Assembly (NCBI RefSeq): GCF_000758825.1
Contig: NZ_JRMX01000004.1
Coordinates: forward strand, 1 to 61,037
Reading direction: 5' to 3'
Source: Arcanobacterium sp. S3PF19
GTDB lineage: Bacteria; Actinomycetota; Actinomycetes; Actinomycetales; Actinomycetaceae
DNA: 61,037 bases
The notes below the pieces were generated by a model. It ran no database searches and was not told where the DNA came from. It saw only the letters and a list, made by a program, of their open reading frames with translations. Position numbers and translations under genes: made by a program. Of this stretch, positions 24,618 to 32,863 are shown piece by piece (the stretch's first letter is position 1; each line of letters begins with the position of its first letter).

Positions 24618-26057
24618 ATGATACGTATTGATGATTTAACAAAAGTTATAGGTGCAAGAACTTTATTTGCGATTGATCATCTATCTATTGGTGCTTGTGA
24701 CAAGGTTGGTTTAATTGGTGATAACGGCACAGGCAAAACCACCTTTTTACGCATACTTTCAAGTCTTGATACTGACTACGCGGGGCGAGTTCAAGTGAAC
24801 GACGAGATTAGTTATTTGCTCAACAATTTAGAAGATGAACTCGGTTTTATATATCAGCGTCGTTTTCAGCAGAATTGTAGTAGTCCAGGCGAGCAGCAAA
24901 GATTGAAACTGGAGCACCTTTTAGTTGATAATAAAGCATTTTTGCTTATTGACGAGCCTACATCACATTTAGACATTAAGCAAAGAAATCTATTAGCTAA
25001 ACAGCTCTATTTTCGCAATAAGGGTTTTATTCTTGTCTCCCATGATCGAGATTTTATTAACCAAACCTGTACGAAAATTTTCGAATTGGTCAATGGGAAA
25101 ATTGAGGTTTATAGCGGTGATTATTCGTTTTACCTATGCGAAAGAGAAAAGAGGTATAAGTGTGCTGAGAGGGAATATGAGAGTTATGTAAAAGAAAAGA
25201 AGCGTCTTTTACAGGTTGCAAATGCAATAAAACAGCAGTCAGCAAAAGTAAAAACCACACCCAAAAGGATGGGTAACTCAGAAGCTAGGCTGCATAAAAT
25301 GGGTGGGCAACAAAATAAGAAGAAGCTCGACAAACAGGTAAAAGCCACTTTAAAAAGAGTAAATCAACTAGAGGTGAAGAGTAAGCCATATCAAAATGCA
25401 GCCATCAAGCTCAATATGGACGAGCGAGAAAAAATTCATTCCAAGGTACTCATCAGGGCAGAAAATCTCAATAAGAGCTTTGATGGCAAGGTGATTTTTA
25501 AGAATGTCAATTTTGCGATAGACAATATAAATAAAGTTGCCTTATTAGGTGACAACGGTTCAGGGAAAACCACTTTGCTCAACATGATTCTTAACGGTGA
25601 AACGTGGACGCATCCGAATTTACGAATTGGTTACTATAGTCAGCTAGGAGAAACACTCGACTATACAAAAACGATTCTAGACAACGTATTACCTTATTCA
25701 TTCTATGACCAGTCAATGACGAGAATCATCTTGGCTCGTCTAGGTTTCAAAACAAATGATGTGTTCAAGCAAGTGAATGTGCTTAGTGATGGTGAAAAAG
25801 CCAAGGTGAAATTGGCGAAGCTTCTAACAGGTAACTTTAATTATTTGGTGATGGATGAGCCAACTAACTTTTTAGATATTCGTGCCATAGAAGCCTTAGA
25901 AGAGCTGCTTCAAGGCTACGACAGACCCTTGCTTTTCGTGACGCATGATGTGTCCTTTATCAACAATGTAGCGGATTCTTTGTTACTTATCGAGAATGAA
26001 AAGATTACTGGTTTTGAAGGTAATTTGCAGCAATATACTGAGGAAAATGAGGTTTAG
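24618..26057 (+). CDS. ABC-F ribosomal protection protein
   Basis: A 479-residue soluble twin-ATPase without membrane segments. Walker A motifs are GDNGTGKTT (~34) and GDNGSGKTT (~312), signatures SPGEQQRLKL and LSDGEKAKVKLA, and Walker B motifs LLIDEPTSHLD and LVMDEPTNFLD. The linker (TPKRMGNSEARLHKMGGQ...) is of the type found in antibiotic-resistance ABC-F proteins (Msr/Vga/Lsa group), which displace drugs from the ribosomal exit site. AAGGAGG precedes the ATG. The low-G+C composition and regulatory leader fit an acquired resistance gene; drug range (macrolide, lincosamide, pleuromutilin or other) cannot be told. Confidence 0.85.
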   Translation: MIRIDDLTKVIGARTLFAIDHLSIGACDKVGLIGDNGTGKTTFLRILSSLDTDYAGRVQVNDEISYLLNNLEDELGFIYQRRFQQNCSSPGEQQRLKLEHLLVDNKAFLLIDEPTSHLDIKQRNLLAKQLYFRNKGFILVSHDRDFINQTCTKIFELVNGKIEVYSGDYSFYLCEREKRYKCAEREYESYVKEKKRLLQVANAIKQQSAKVKTTPKRMGNSEARLHKMGGQQNKKKLDKQVKATLKRVNQLEVKSKPYQNAAIKLNMDEREKIHSKVLIRAENLNKSFDGKVIFKNVNFAIDNINKVALLGDNGSGKTTLLNMILNGETWTHPNLRIGYYSQLGETLDYTKTILDNVLPYSFYDQSMTRIILARLGFKTNDVFKQVNVLSDGEKAKVKLAKLLTGNFNYLVMDEPTNFLDIRAIEALEELLQGYDRPLLFVTHDVSFINNVADSLLLIENEKITGFEGNLQQYTEENEV

Positions 26058-26070
26058 ACTAATTATCATA

Positions 26071-26888
26071 ATGAGAATATTTGCTGTTATTCGCTGGCAT
26101 TGCACAAATGAGAAGTTTAGTGCCCAGGAATACATAGATGTCAATTGCAATTATCCTGGTGATTGGGATGGTGCAATAGAACGCATTGAAGAATGCGAGA
26201 AAGGTAATCTTGATATTATTCTTACTAAAAGTGTGAGCCGTTTTGGTCGTAATACGAAAGAAGGCTTAGAGGCTATTAGAAAGCTTAAAGCTTGTGGCAC
26301 GAGAATTATCTTTGAGGCTGATAAGATTGATACGGAAACTGTCGATGATGAACTTTTAATCAGTGTGGTTCAAGCGTGCTGTCAGGCTGAAAATGACTGG
26401 CGAAGTGAAAATATACGCTTTGGCTTAAAACACAGAGCAGAAGATGGCACATCAGATCTTTATAGTAAGGCTTGTTATGGTTATAAAAAGATAAACATGG
26501 AATGCTTATTATTGATGAAGAGCAAGCGAAGGTAGTGAGAGCTATCTTTGATTGGTATCTGGAAGGTTTAAGCGTTGGTGGAATTATTGAAAGGTTAAAA
26601 AGTAAAGGTGTTAAGTCTCCAAAGGGGAAAGACACCTGGAGTAAACAGGCTGTTGAGAGCACTTTGACTAGGCGTAAATATACAGGCGATGTGGCTATAG
26701 CTGATTCAGGCGGTTCTGACAGGCAATATTTGTATTCGGATCATCATTCCGGAATTATTTCTAAAGAGAAGTTTGAAGCCGTTGAGCTTGAGATGGCGTC
26801 TCGGAGTAATGTGGAAGTTGGAGAAGACGGAAAGATGCACAGAAAGAGTAAGAAATATAGTTCGAAAAATATTAATAAAACTTTGTAA
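26071..26888 (+). pseudogene. Broken serine recombinase
   Basis: The first reading frame (26071-~26490) gives the middle of a resolvase domain: NLDIILTKSVSRFGRNTKEG and GTRIIFEADKIDT. The catalytic serine segment at the N-terminus is missing. Near 26490 one base is lost: KACYGYKK should continue into DKHGMLIIDEEQAKVVRAIF, found in the next frame. The second part (to 26888) has the recombinase domain (WYLEGLSVGGIIERLKSKGV) and stops before the zinc ribbon and coiled coil. Together with the tail remnant at 17951 it shows decay of the integrases. Confidence 0.75.
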
Positions 26889-27008
26889 AGCATGTTCTGC
26901 TTAGCATAAATCCTTTAATTAAGGCTACGATTTTACAAGTACGATGTTTTGACATTGACAATTGCCAAAATGCAATATATAATTGCAAGTATAAAAGGAG
27001 GAATTAGT

Positions 27009-27329
27009 ATGAGCTGGCAAGAAAAGGTTAAGAACTTAATGAACGATAGAGGTATTAACCAAAAACAGTTATCGCAATTAAGCGGCATTACAGAAAGTTC
27101 AGTATCGAGGTATCTTCGTTCTGAGCGTAGACCGCGACTTGATATTGTAGTGAACTTTGCTAAAGCATTTGGTGTTGCAACTGAATATCTTCTTGACGAT
27201 GGAGAAGAGAGTAAAGCAAGTGCTTATGAAACAATATCTACGGCTATTGCCAGAAAAGGCGGCGAGCTGACAGCTGAAGAAAAAAATGAGCTAATTGCAC
27301 TGCTTCTTGGGAGTAAAGCGGATGTATAG
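27009..27329 (+). CDS. XRE-family repressor
   Basis: A 106-residue DNA-binding protein with an N-terminal helix-turn-helix (INQKQLSQLSGITESSVSRYL) and a short helical tail. AAAAGGAGG precedes the ATG. Its last 8 bases overlap an ImmA/IrrE peptidase gene, the arrangement of ImmR/ImmA pairs that keep integrative elements repressed until the peptidase cleaves the repressor. It probably controlled the element carrying the broken recombinase just upstream. Confidence 0.8.
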   Translation: MSWQEKVKNLMNDRGINQKQLSQLSGITESSVSRYLRSERRPRLDIVVNFAKAFGVATEYLLDDGEESKASAYETISTAIARKGGELTAEEKNELIALLLGSKADV

Positions 27330-27906
27330 AAGCGGAAGTGAATATGACGAATTGGATAAGTTGATTTATTCAATATATGTTGATTACAATATCAAAGCAT
27401 TTCCGATTGATGAAAAAGAGCTTTGTCGGAAGATGAAAATAGCTCTTGTTTCCTATTCTGCTTTTTCCGATGAGGCTAAAAATCTGTTGCAAAAGAAATC
27501 GAATCATGCATTCTTTGTTAAAGAGTCTAAAGAAAATCCACCAACGATTTATTACAACGATGCGTTTGGGTCAGAAGGTGCAGTCCGTCTTTCCGTTTTT
27601 CATGAAATTGGGCATTATATTTGCGAAGATGAAGATGATTCTAAAGATGATTTAGCTGATTATTTTGCAAGGCATTTCATGTGTCCAACTGCTTACCTCA
27701 TGTTGAAGGGTATAGAATCACCCAATGAGATTGTGGCATTTTGTGGTGTAAGTTTTGAAGCTGCTTGTAATGCAGGCGCAAATATTGCAAATCGTAAGAA
27801 AAAACTCGGATTTAAATTATTTAGTCATGAAAAAGAATTTATAAAAAATATTGATCCGATAGCATTTTGGTTTTATGAATTGAAAGAAAAGGGGGAACAG
27901 TTATGA
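27322..27906 (+). CDS. ImmA/IrrE-type metallopeptidase
   Basis: A 194-residue zinc peptidase with the active site FHEIGHYICEDED (HExxH plus downstream Glu/Asp) followed by ADYFARHFMCP. The family cleaves cognate XRE repressors. The ATG at 27322 lies inside the end of the repressor gene. A stem-loop follows at 27922. Element regulation is the likeliest role; toxin-antitoxin-like use is possible. Confidence 0.82.
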   Translation: MYRSGSEYDELDKLIYSIYVDYNIKAFPIDEKELCRKMKIALVSYSAFSDEAKNLLQKKSNHAFFVKESKENPPTIYYNDAFGSEGAVRLSVFHEIGHYICEDEDDSKDDLADYFARHFMCPTAYLMLKGIESPNEIVAFCGVSFEAACNAGANIANRKKKLGFKLFSHEKEFIKNIDPIAFWFYELKEKGEQL

Positions 27907-27921
27907 ATGTGTCGATAAAAT

Positions 27922-27961
27922 AAAACGCTTCTAAATTGTTGGAGCAATTCAAAAGCGTTTT
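27922..27961 (+). terminator. Probable terminator after the XRE/ImmA pair
   Basis: AAAACGCTT pairs with AAGCGTTTT, with an inner AATTG/CAATT stem. The run of T at the 3' edge is short, so either an intrinsic terminator or a bidirectional hairpin. Confidence 0.5.
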
Positions 27962-28079
27962 ATGTAGGCGTTATAAAACACCCATCTAAGCAATGACTAT
28001 TTTATCACGCCTACTAAGTAACTACAAGAAAAAAGTAGAAAGAACACCTGTTTTAAGAACAGGTATAAAGGAGTGATAT

Positions 28080-28154
28080 ATGGTGAAATTAAATACAAAT
28101 AAAGCTCTTCACCGTACACATATGGTGAAGGGTGAAGTAAATGGGAACAACTAA
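28080..28154 (+). CDS. Possible 24-codon leader ORF overlapping the toxin start
   Basis: ATG at 28080 behind AAAGGAG encodes a 24-residue basic peptide (MVKLNTNKALHRTHMVKGEV...) that ends 14 bases inside the next gene. The good ribosome site belongs to this ORF, not to the toxin, so toxin translation may be coupled to it. Confidence 0.35.
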   Translation: MVKLNTNKALHRTHMVKGEVNGNN

Positions 28155-28626
28155 AAGTGGACGAGTTTTAAATACGCGCGGAGCCGCCGGTTCGGCAAGT
28201 CAGTTTGCTGTCGTTCATTCTAATGAAGGAGCATACACTAAGCCACAGAAGGATAACCATATCCGATTAAAATCCGGCGGGCACGGACAAACCGGGCTTA
28301 AGCAACTGGATAAATATGGAATTGAGTATCATATTGTGAAAACATATCCCAATGGCGTAAGAGTTGGATATTTACCCAAGCATTGGAACAAAAAGAAACG
28401 TGAGGGTATATATCAATCTTGGTTTCCTGCTAGTTGGACAAGCAAGGACATTAAACATGCGGGTGAACATGTTGCTAATTTAAAAGGGAACAAGCATGTG
28501 AAGGATGGGGTTATTGTATTTGGTACTTGGAAAGGCGTGCGTGTGGGAGTTATACGAACACACGGTCAAATCGGTACAATCTTTCCCGATTCAAATCAAC
28601 CGCGTAAGAAAAGAGGTAAGAAATAA
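28141..28626 (+). CDS. EndoU-like RNase toxin domain, stand-alone
   Basis: A 161-residue protein resembling bacterial EndoU nuclease toxins: a GGHGQTG segment near residue 50, then QSWFPASWTSKDIKHAGEHV and GVRVGVIRTHGQIGTIFPDS near the end. These are C-terminal tips of polymorphic toxins that cut RNA. Here there is no delivery or pretoxin domain upstream, so this is an orphan tip. It ends in a basic tail (PRKKRGKK). Its stop overlaps the ATG of an immunity-like gene, of which there are two copies. The EndoU call is by remembered motif pattern. Confidence 0.6.
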   Translation: MGTTKSGRVLNTRGAAGSASQFAVVHSNEGAYTKPQKDNHIRLKSGGHGQTGLKQLDKYGIEYHIVKTYPNGVRVGYLPKHWNKKKREGIYQSWFPASWTSKDIKHAGEHVANLKGNKHVKDGVIVFGTWKGVRVGVIRTHGQIGTIFPDSNQPRKKRGKK

Positions 28627-29014
28627 TGGATGTACAAAAGTTTAGAGAAGTAATTAGAAGACGCAATGAAACTCATGACGAATACGATTATGGCGTAGAA
28701 ATGTGTGACAAAGAAGAAATTCAAATATTAGCTGAAGATATACCATCTACTATCGAGTACTTAAAAAATGATTGTACGGCAGAGGAGTTCTTTTGGATTA
28801 GTGAAATTATTGATGATCTCGCTACTGAAATACAGAGTAGAGAGATTGTGGAATGCTATAAGAATCTAGGGAAAAATATCCTGACGTGGCTAAGACATTT
28901 AACTTTGCCGGCTGTGTGAAGTATGCCGAAGCAGCCCTGGGAGAGGATACTGTTGAAGATTCCGATTCTAAACAACCGCGTAAGAAAAGAGGTAAGAAAT
29001 AATGGATGTACAAA
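28597..29014 (+). repeat. 42-bp direct repeats bounding the first immunity-like copy
   Basis: The 42 bases 28597-28638 and 28973-29014 are identical. Each contains the end of a basic tail, the stop TAA, and the start ATGGATGTACAAA of an immunity-like gene. The 376-bp unit between them was therefore duplicated by recombination, carrying the toxin's last codons with it. Confidence 0.8.
28626..29002 (+). pseudogene. First copy of the immunity-like gene, frameshifted
   Basis: It begins MDVQKFREVIRRRNETHDEY and parallels the second copy until residue ~80. One base is then missing near 28870. The frame gives a premature stop at 28917-28919, whereas the next frame continues EKYPDVAKTFNFAGCVKYAE and ends in the PRKKRGKK tail borrowed from the toxin gene. 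It is probably a decayed immunity gene, unless the 97-residue truncated product still binds. Confidence 0.6.
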
Positions 29015-29334
29015 GATTTAAAGAGGTAATTAAAAAGCGCAATGAAACGCATAATGAATACGATTACGGACTAGAAATGTGTTGGAAGGAGGAAGTTGAA
29101 ATATTAGCTGAAGATATACCATCAACTATCGAGTACTTAAAAAATGAGTGCACGGCAGATGAGTTTAGTTGGATTAGTGAAATTATAGAGGATTTGGCTG
29201 AAAAGACACGAAGCAGAGAACTTGTAGAGTGTTATAAAAGCTTGATGGCAAAATTTCCTGAAGAGTCTAAGAGGTACCATGTGGATTTTTGCATAGAGTG
29301 CGCAGAGGATTTCCTTGAGGATACTGATGCCTAA
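29002..29334 (+). CDS. Immunity-like protein, second copy
   Basis: A 110-residue acidic helical protein (MDVQRFKEVIKKRNETHNEY...DIPSTIEYLKNECTADEF). It is closely similar to the broken copy upstream and intact. Small acidic proteins right after a toxin domain are typically its immunity protein. Its last 8 bases overlap the DUF4417 gene. Immunity function is inferred only from position, size and duplication. Confidence 0.6.
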   Translation: MDVQRFKEVIKKRNETHNEYDYGLEMCWKEEVEILAEDIPSTIEYLKNECTADEFSWISEIIEDLAEKTRSRELVECYKSLMAKFPEESKRYHVDFCIECAEDFLEDTDA

Positions 29335-29998
29335 AATAGAAACTCTTGTAGATGAAGGTTTCAGAGTTTCTTTAATTGAAACAGCATTCTTTGATGGAAA
29401 ATTTGAAATACCGCATATTGATGCTCCTAAGGAGATTGTTGTACTCAGTGGTCTTGTACCGTTTTCACGAAGGCAGCGTAGCTGTGATAAGCAAGACTTT
29501 GTTTGCTTTTACGAACACGACGTTAAGTTCAGAGACGTTTTGATGCATACGGAAGAGTACGTTGAAGAACTAAAACAATATCCCGGAGTGATTTCACCTG
29601 ATTGTTCTCTCTACATTGATGCTCCACTTTGCGTGCAAATCGCAGGCATCTATTTAAATCGAGCAGTTGGTTACTATTTAAGCAAACAGGGGATTTACGT
29701 TATACCTAATATTCGTTGGGGTGATGAAAGAACCTATACCAATGAATTATTGGGAGAAAAAGTGGCTTTCCAGGGCGTAGACAAACATAGCATCGTTTCA
29801 ATTGGAACCTACGGGCAAATTAAATCATCTGAATCTAAACGATATTTTAGGGAAGGCTTGATTGCTATGTTAGATGAGCTTGAGCCGCGCGTTGTTCTTG
29901 TGTATGGCGCAATGCCGGATACTATATTTCATGGCTTGGAAACTAGAACTGAGTTTGTGCAATATCCCGATTGGACAAGACGCATGAAGCAAAAATAA
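29327..29998 (+). CDS. DUF4417 family protein
   Basis: A 223-residue protein with the family pattern SPDCSLYIDAPLCVQIAGIYLNRAVGYY, VIPNIRWGDERTY, VSIGTYGQIK and VVLVYGAMPDTIF. DUF4417 proteins are found mostly in phages and mobile elements; no activity is known to me. The ATG at 29327 overlaps the immunity-like gene. It closes the third slot before att copy 4. Bases 29999-30146 show only a short echo of the toxin tail (GGTAAGAAATAA). Confidence 0.7.
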   Translation: MPKIETLVDEGFRVSLIETAFFDGKFEIPHIDAPKEIVVLSGLVPFSRRQRSCDKQDFVCFYEHDVKFRDVLMHTEEYVEELKQYPGVISPDCSLYIDAPLCVQIAGIYLNRAVGYYLSKQGIYVIPNIRWGDERTYTNELLGEKVAFQGVDKHSIVSIGTYGQIKSSESKRYFREGLIAMLDELEPRVVLVYGAMPDTIFHGLETRTEFVQYPDWTRRMKQK

Positions 29999-30146
29999 TT
30001 TCGCTTCATTATGCCGGGACAATTTAGCAAAAATAAAATTGCCTAATCAAGGTAAGAAATAACAGGTGTAAGCAAACTATCGATAATGCCTGCAAATAGG
30101 CGAAAAACAAAGAATTTAGACCGGTTTTCAAAAATAGCCCAACAAT

Positions 30147-30186
30147 CACGTCGAGACTTGTAGTATTGATGTCAAGAGTGGATTAG
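30147..30186 (+). other. Attachment site copy 4 (decayed)
   Basis: CACGTCGAGACT then GTAGTATTGATGTCAAGAG and GATTAG. With one extra T removed it encodes HVETVVLMSRVD and a stop, so it is a displaced methyltransferase end with a one-base insertion. No R-type block follows. Bases 30187-30615 contain no gene I accept. Confidence 0.7.
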
Positions 30187-30615
30187 CATCTGTTGCTGCG
30201 CGCTTGGATCCTTGCGTTTGTCGATTCTGATATGCGCTTGACAACAAACGTATGTTTCTGTTGCCTTATTCAGGATGTTCGTTGTTGGGGATTGGCATGA
30301 ATGAGAGCAGAGCAATGAGGCGGATATCGGTCTTCGGCGCGTTGTGTTGTATGGCTCGTGCACCTTGGATTTTGTACGTTCTCTGTTAGTTTTGTATAAA
30401 TTTCTTTTGAAACAGCTATTTTTACATAATTATGTGCGCGTGTGCCAAGAAAATGCCATGTTACGATTCGTAACGCTTGCGTTCTCGTTCGTTCCTTTTC
30501 TATTTATATGTTGCTCGTTAGCATGTAATTACGCAGTGCGATTATTAATTGCATTACGAGCAAAACAAATAATCGTTAAGAACGAAAACTCATAGCCAAT
30601 GAAAGGAGTTATACG

Positions 30616-31248
30616 ATGTTGTTAGGAGAAAAAATCAGAAATGCGCGCGTGGAAGCGGGTTTAACTCAGGAAGAACTTGCTGAAATGATTATGGTTTCGC
30701 GTGCTGCGGTAGCGAAGTGGGAAGGTGGTCGCGGTCTGCCGGATGTTGCAAATTTGAAGGTGATTGCGGATGCGCTGGGTGTTACTGTCGACTATTTGTT
30801 GGATAAAGACAATGCTATTGATTTGTCAATCATTAAGAAGCCTATTGATTTAGCGAAGTATGGTCTTAATGCAAAATTGGGTGTTCGTAAGAAAATCAAG
30901 ATAAAGGAACAAATTATTCGCGATGAATATCCGGACGCTGAAATTATTATGCTCACGGTGACGAAGTTTATTCCAAATTCGTCTGAAAAGTTTATGGATA
31001 ATTTTATCGGGTGGATTACTGCTTTGTTCGGTAGTATTCCTTTGCTTGATACGTTTGCATTCGGTAAAGCGGTAAAGACTATTGGCAGTGAACAGTATTA
31101 CTTGGTGAATAAAAAAGAAAAGCAATTTTTTGTGCTGATAACGGATGAGCATATTATTAGCAGAATGATGCGCGTAAAGTTCACTGATAAGAAGATGCGT
31201 GTTGGGGATAAGGAATTTACGCAAGTTGGTAAGTTGCGTGATAAGTAA
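30616..31248 (+). CDS. XRE regulator with C-terminal PH-like domain
   Basis: A 210-residue protein: helix-turn-helix at residues ~5-60 (AGLTQEELAEMIMVSRAAVAKWEGGRGLPD), then a domain with GSEQYYLVNKKEKQFFVLITDEHIISRMM that looks like a PH/YcxB-type beta domain. AAAGGAG precedes the ATG. The following gene is a lipoprotein 60 bases downstream. Target unknown. Confidence 0.65.
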   Translation: MLLGEKIRNARVEAGLTQEELAEMIMVSRAAVAKWEGGRGLPDVANLKVIADALGVTVDYLLDKDNAIDLSIIKKPIDLAKYGLNAKLGVRKKIKIKEQIIRDEYPDAEIIMLTVTKFIPNSSEKFMDNFIGWITALFGSIPLLDTFAFGKAVKTIGSEQYYLVNKKEKQFFVLITDEHIISRMMRVKFTDKKMRVGDKEFTQVGKLRDK

Positions 31249-31308
31249 GATCTGTTTTATAAGTATTTGATGTAAAGTGGTGTTAACGAAAAGGAGGTTA
31301 GCAGTGTT

Positions 31309-31749
31309 ATGAGGAGTAAAACAATTTTTTGTAAAACCATTTTTCAAAGTTGTCTTGTTATGCTTCTGCTGCTAGGCGTTCTCTTTTCTCTTTCCGGGTG
31401 CGACGACGATAAGGAGAAGGCAGAGCTTGCGTCGTACCATTGGGAAACAGTAGCTGTGTCTCAAGAAGAGTTTCATATACCGGAAAACTACATGAATCAT
31501 GATGAGCTGTATCTCTTTGCTGCGCGAGACATTCTTGAGTCTAACTACGACCTATCTAAAGTCACTCTTGGAGATAAGCGTATCAAATTAGTTGACTCAT
31601 CGTTCAATTTACCCGGTCCGGGATTTAAAGCTTTATTTTTAGTTGGGAAATTTGACTTAAAAGACAAGTCAAGTTCTGATGTTCTTAAAGTACCAGGGAT
31701 TAAGAAAACAGGTAAAGTTGTTATAGGCTATAAGGAAAAAAGAAACTAA
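31309..31749 (+). CDS. Putative lipoprotein
   Basis: A 146-residue protein with a basic start, a hydrophobic core (LVMLLLLGVLFSL) and a lipobox SGC at residues ~29-31, so it should be lipid-anchored and exposed outside the membrane. The mature part is soluble with no motif I recognise. AAAAGGAGG precedes the start. Confidence 0.65.
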   Translation: MRSKTIFCKTIFQSCLVMLLLLGVLFSLSGCDDDKEKAELASYHWETVAVSQEEFHIPENYMNHDELYLFAARDILESNYDLSKVTLGDKRIKLVDSSFNLPGPGFKALFLVGKFDLKDKSSSDVLKVPGIKKTGKVVIGYKEKRN

Positions 31750-31843
31750 TTAATCATGTTTTCCGGCTATCCGGACAGGCAGGGACATTCAATATGCAGG
31801 TAAATATGTTTCCAGCTTAAAAGAAAATAATATTTGCATATCC

Positions 31844-32143
31844 CTATTTTTCATATTCGTATACAACACGTTTTATAAGAGCGTCTTTACCGGGGCCCGG
31901 TTCAATCATTGATAAGAAATGACGGGATGAAATTGTGGTCAGCAGATCAAATAGATATCTCACGCTTTCATCAGGCCCAAGAATAGTATCTTCTTTGTCA
32001 ATATGTTTAAGGATGTAATGCCTGTAGTATTTAGCTGCACGATTAGGTTTCCAACCATTTTCTTTTAGTTCATTGTATAATTTGTCAAGATCTAAAGTAA
32101 CAGTGACTTTCGTAGGTAAATTAATATTTTCATTTTTATCCAT
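31844..32143 (-). CDS. Hypothetical protein
   Basis: A 99-residue charged protein (MDKNENINLPTKVTVTLDLD...GPDESVRYLFDLLTTISSRH). The ATG at 32143 has a G-rich stretch (AGGGGGC) upstream. No family recognised. Real coding is likely but not certain; it is the only gene on this strand in the slot. Confidence 0.45.
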   Translation of the reverse strand: MDKNENINLPTKVTVTLDLDKLYNELKENGWKPNRAAKYYRHYILKHIDKEDTILGPDESVRYLFDLLTTISSRHFLSMIEPGPGKDALIKRVVYEYEK

Positions 32144-32535
32144 AAATTTGCGCCCCCTATCGCGGATAATATACTTCAATGCTGAAACGAAGGCAACAAA
32201 ATGAAAAATGGTAGCTCAAAATCTCTAAAGACCTATTATCCGCCACGCAAAAAGACTGTATAAAGCTTCAGGCTAAAGAAATTTTCCGATTTTGGGAATG
32301 GTTGACATACCCGATAGAAAGATGCGCTTTTACTTATTATAAGTGTTGTAAAATTTGTTGACTTAGTGGTAGCAAGGAGATATTGCATTTACTGCATTTG
32401 GATATGGAATTTATAAAAAGTATAACCTAATCGGTTTTGAAGAAGATTATAAAGCGGGCAGAAAAACAGGACTATATTGATATCGGGATTTTTCCCATCG
32501 TTAAAAAGTGCAGAAATATTACCCGTGCTCTCAAT

Positions 32536-32570
32536 CCGCGTGGAGAACGTCTGTTTTGATGTCAGGAGCG
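32536..32570 (+). other. Attachment site copy 5 (most decayed)
   Basis: CGCGTGGAGAACGTC then TGTTTTGATGTCAGGAGCG. Removing one T gives RVENVVLMSGAE, still recognisable as the methyltransferase end. Just before it lie ATCGTTAAAAAGTGCA and CTCTCAATCC, as before copy 2. Bases 32144-32863 otherwise show no gene. Confidence 0.55.
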
Positions 32571-32863
32571 GAAGGAAAATGGCCTCAAAAGCCTAATAAC
32601 GCTAAGGCTTTCGGGTAATTGGGGAAATGGTACCGTGGATGCAAAACGCTCTTCGGTAACTTATCCAAAGGTAAATCGGGTCAAAAATGTGAGAGTTGAG
32701 TTGCTCCGATAGATGTCACTATGTTGGGCGGCCGAGTCAGATGTCGGAGAATTGTGGCCGTGAGATAGATGCAGGAAATAAAAATGTTAATCCACGTTGC
32801 TTGTAGCAACGGCATGCTGTTCCTACAATGAGAATAACGACCGGAAGAAAGAGGTTATCCTCG

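Noticed and set aside
30344-30595. 83-codon hydrophobic frame before the XRE/PH gene
   Set aside because: No ribosome site, odd composition and an A/T-rich promoter-like region; more likely noncoding leader.
32789-32812. TCCACGTTGCTTGTAGCAACG as a sixth attachment copy
   Set aside because: Only the first eight bases match; the rest of the conserved codons is missing.
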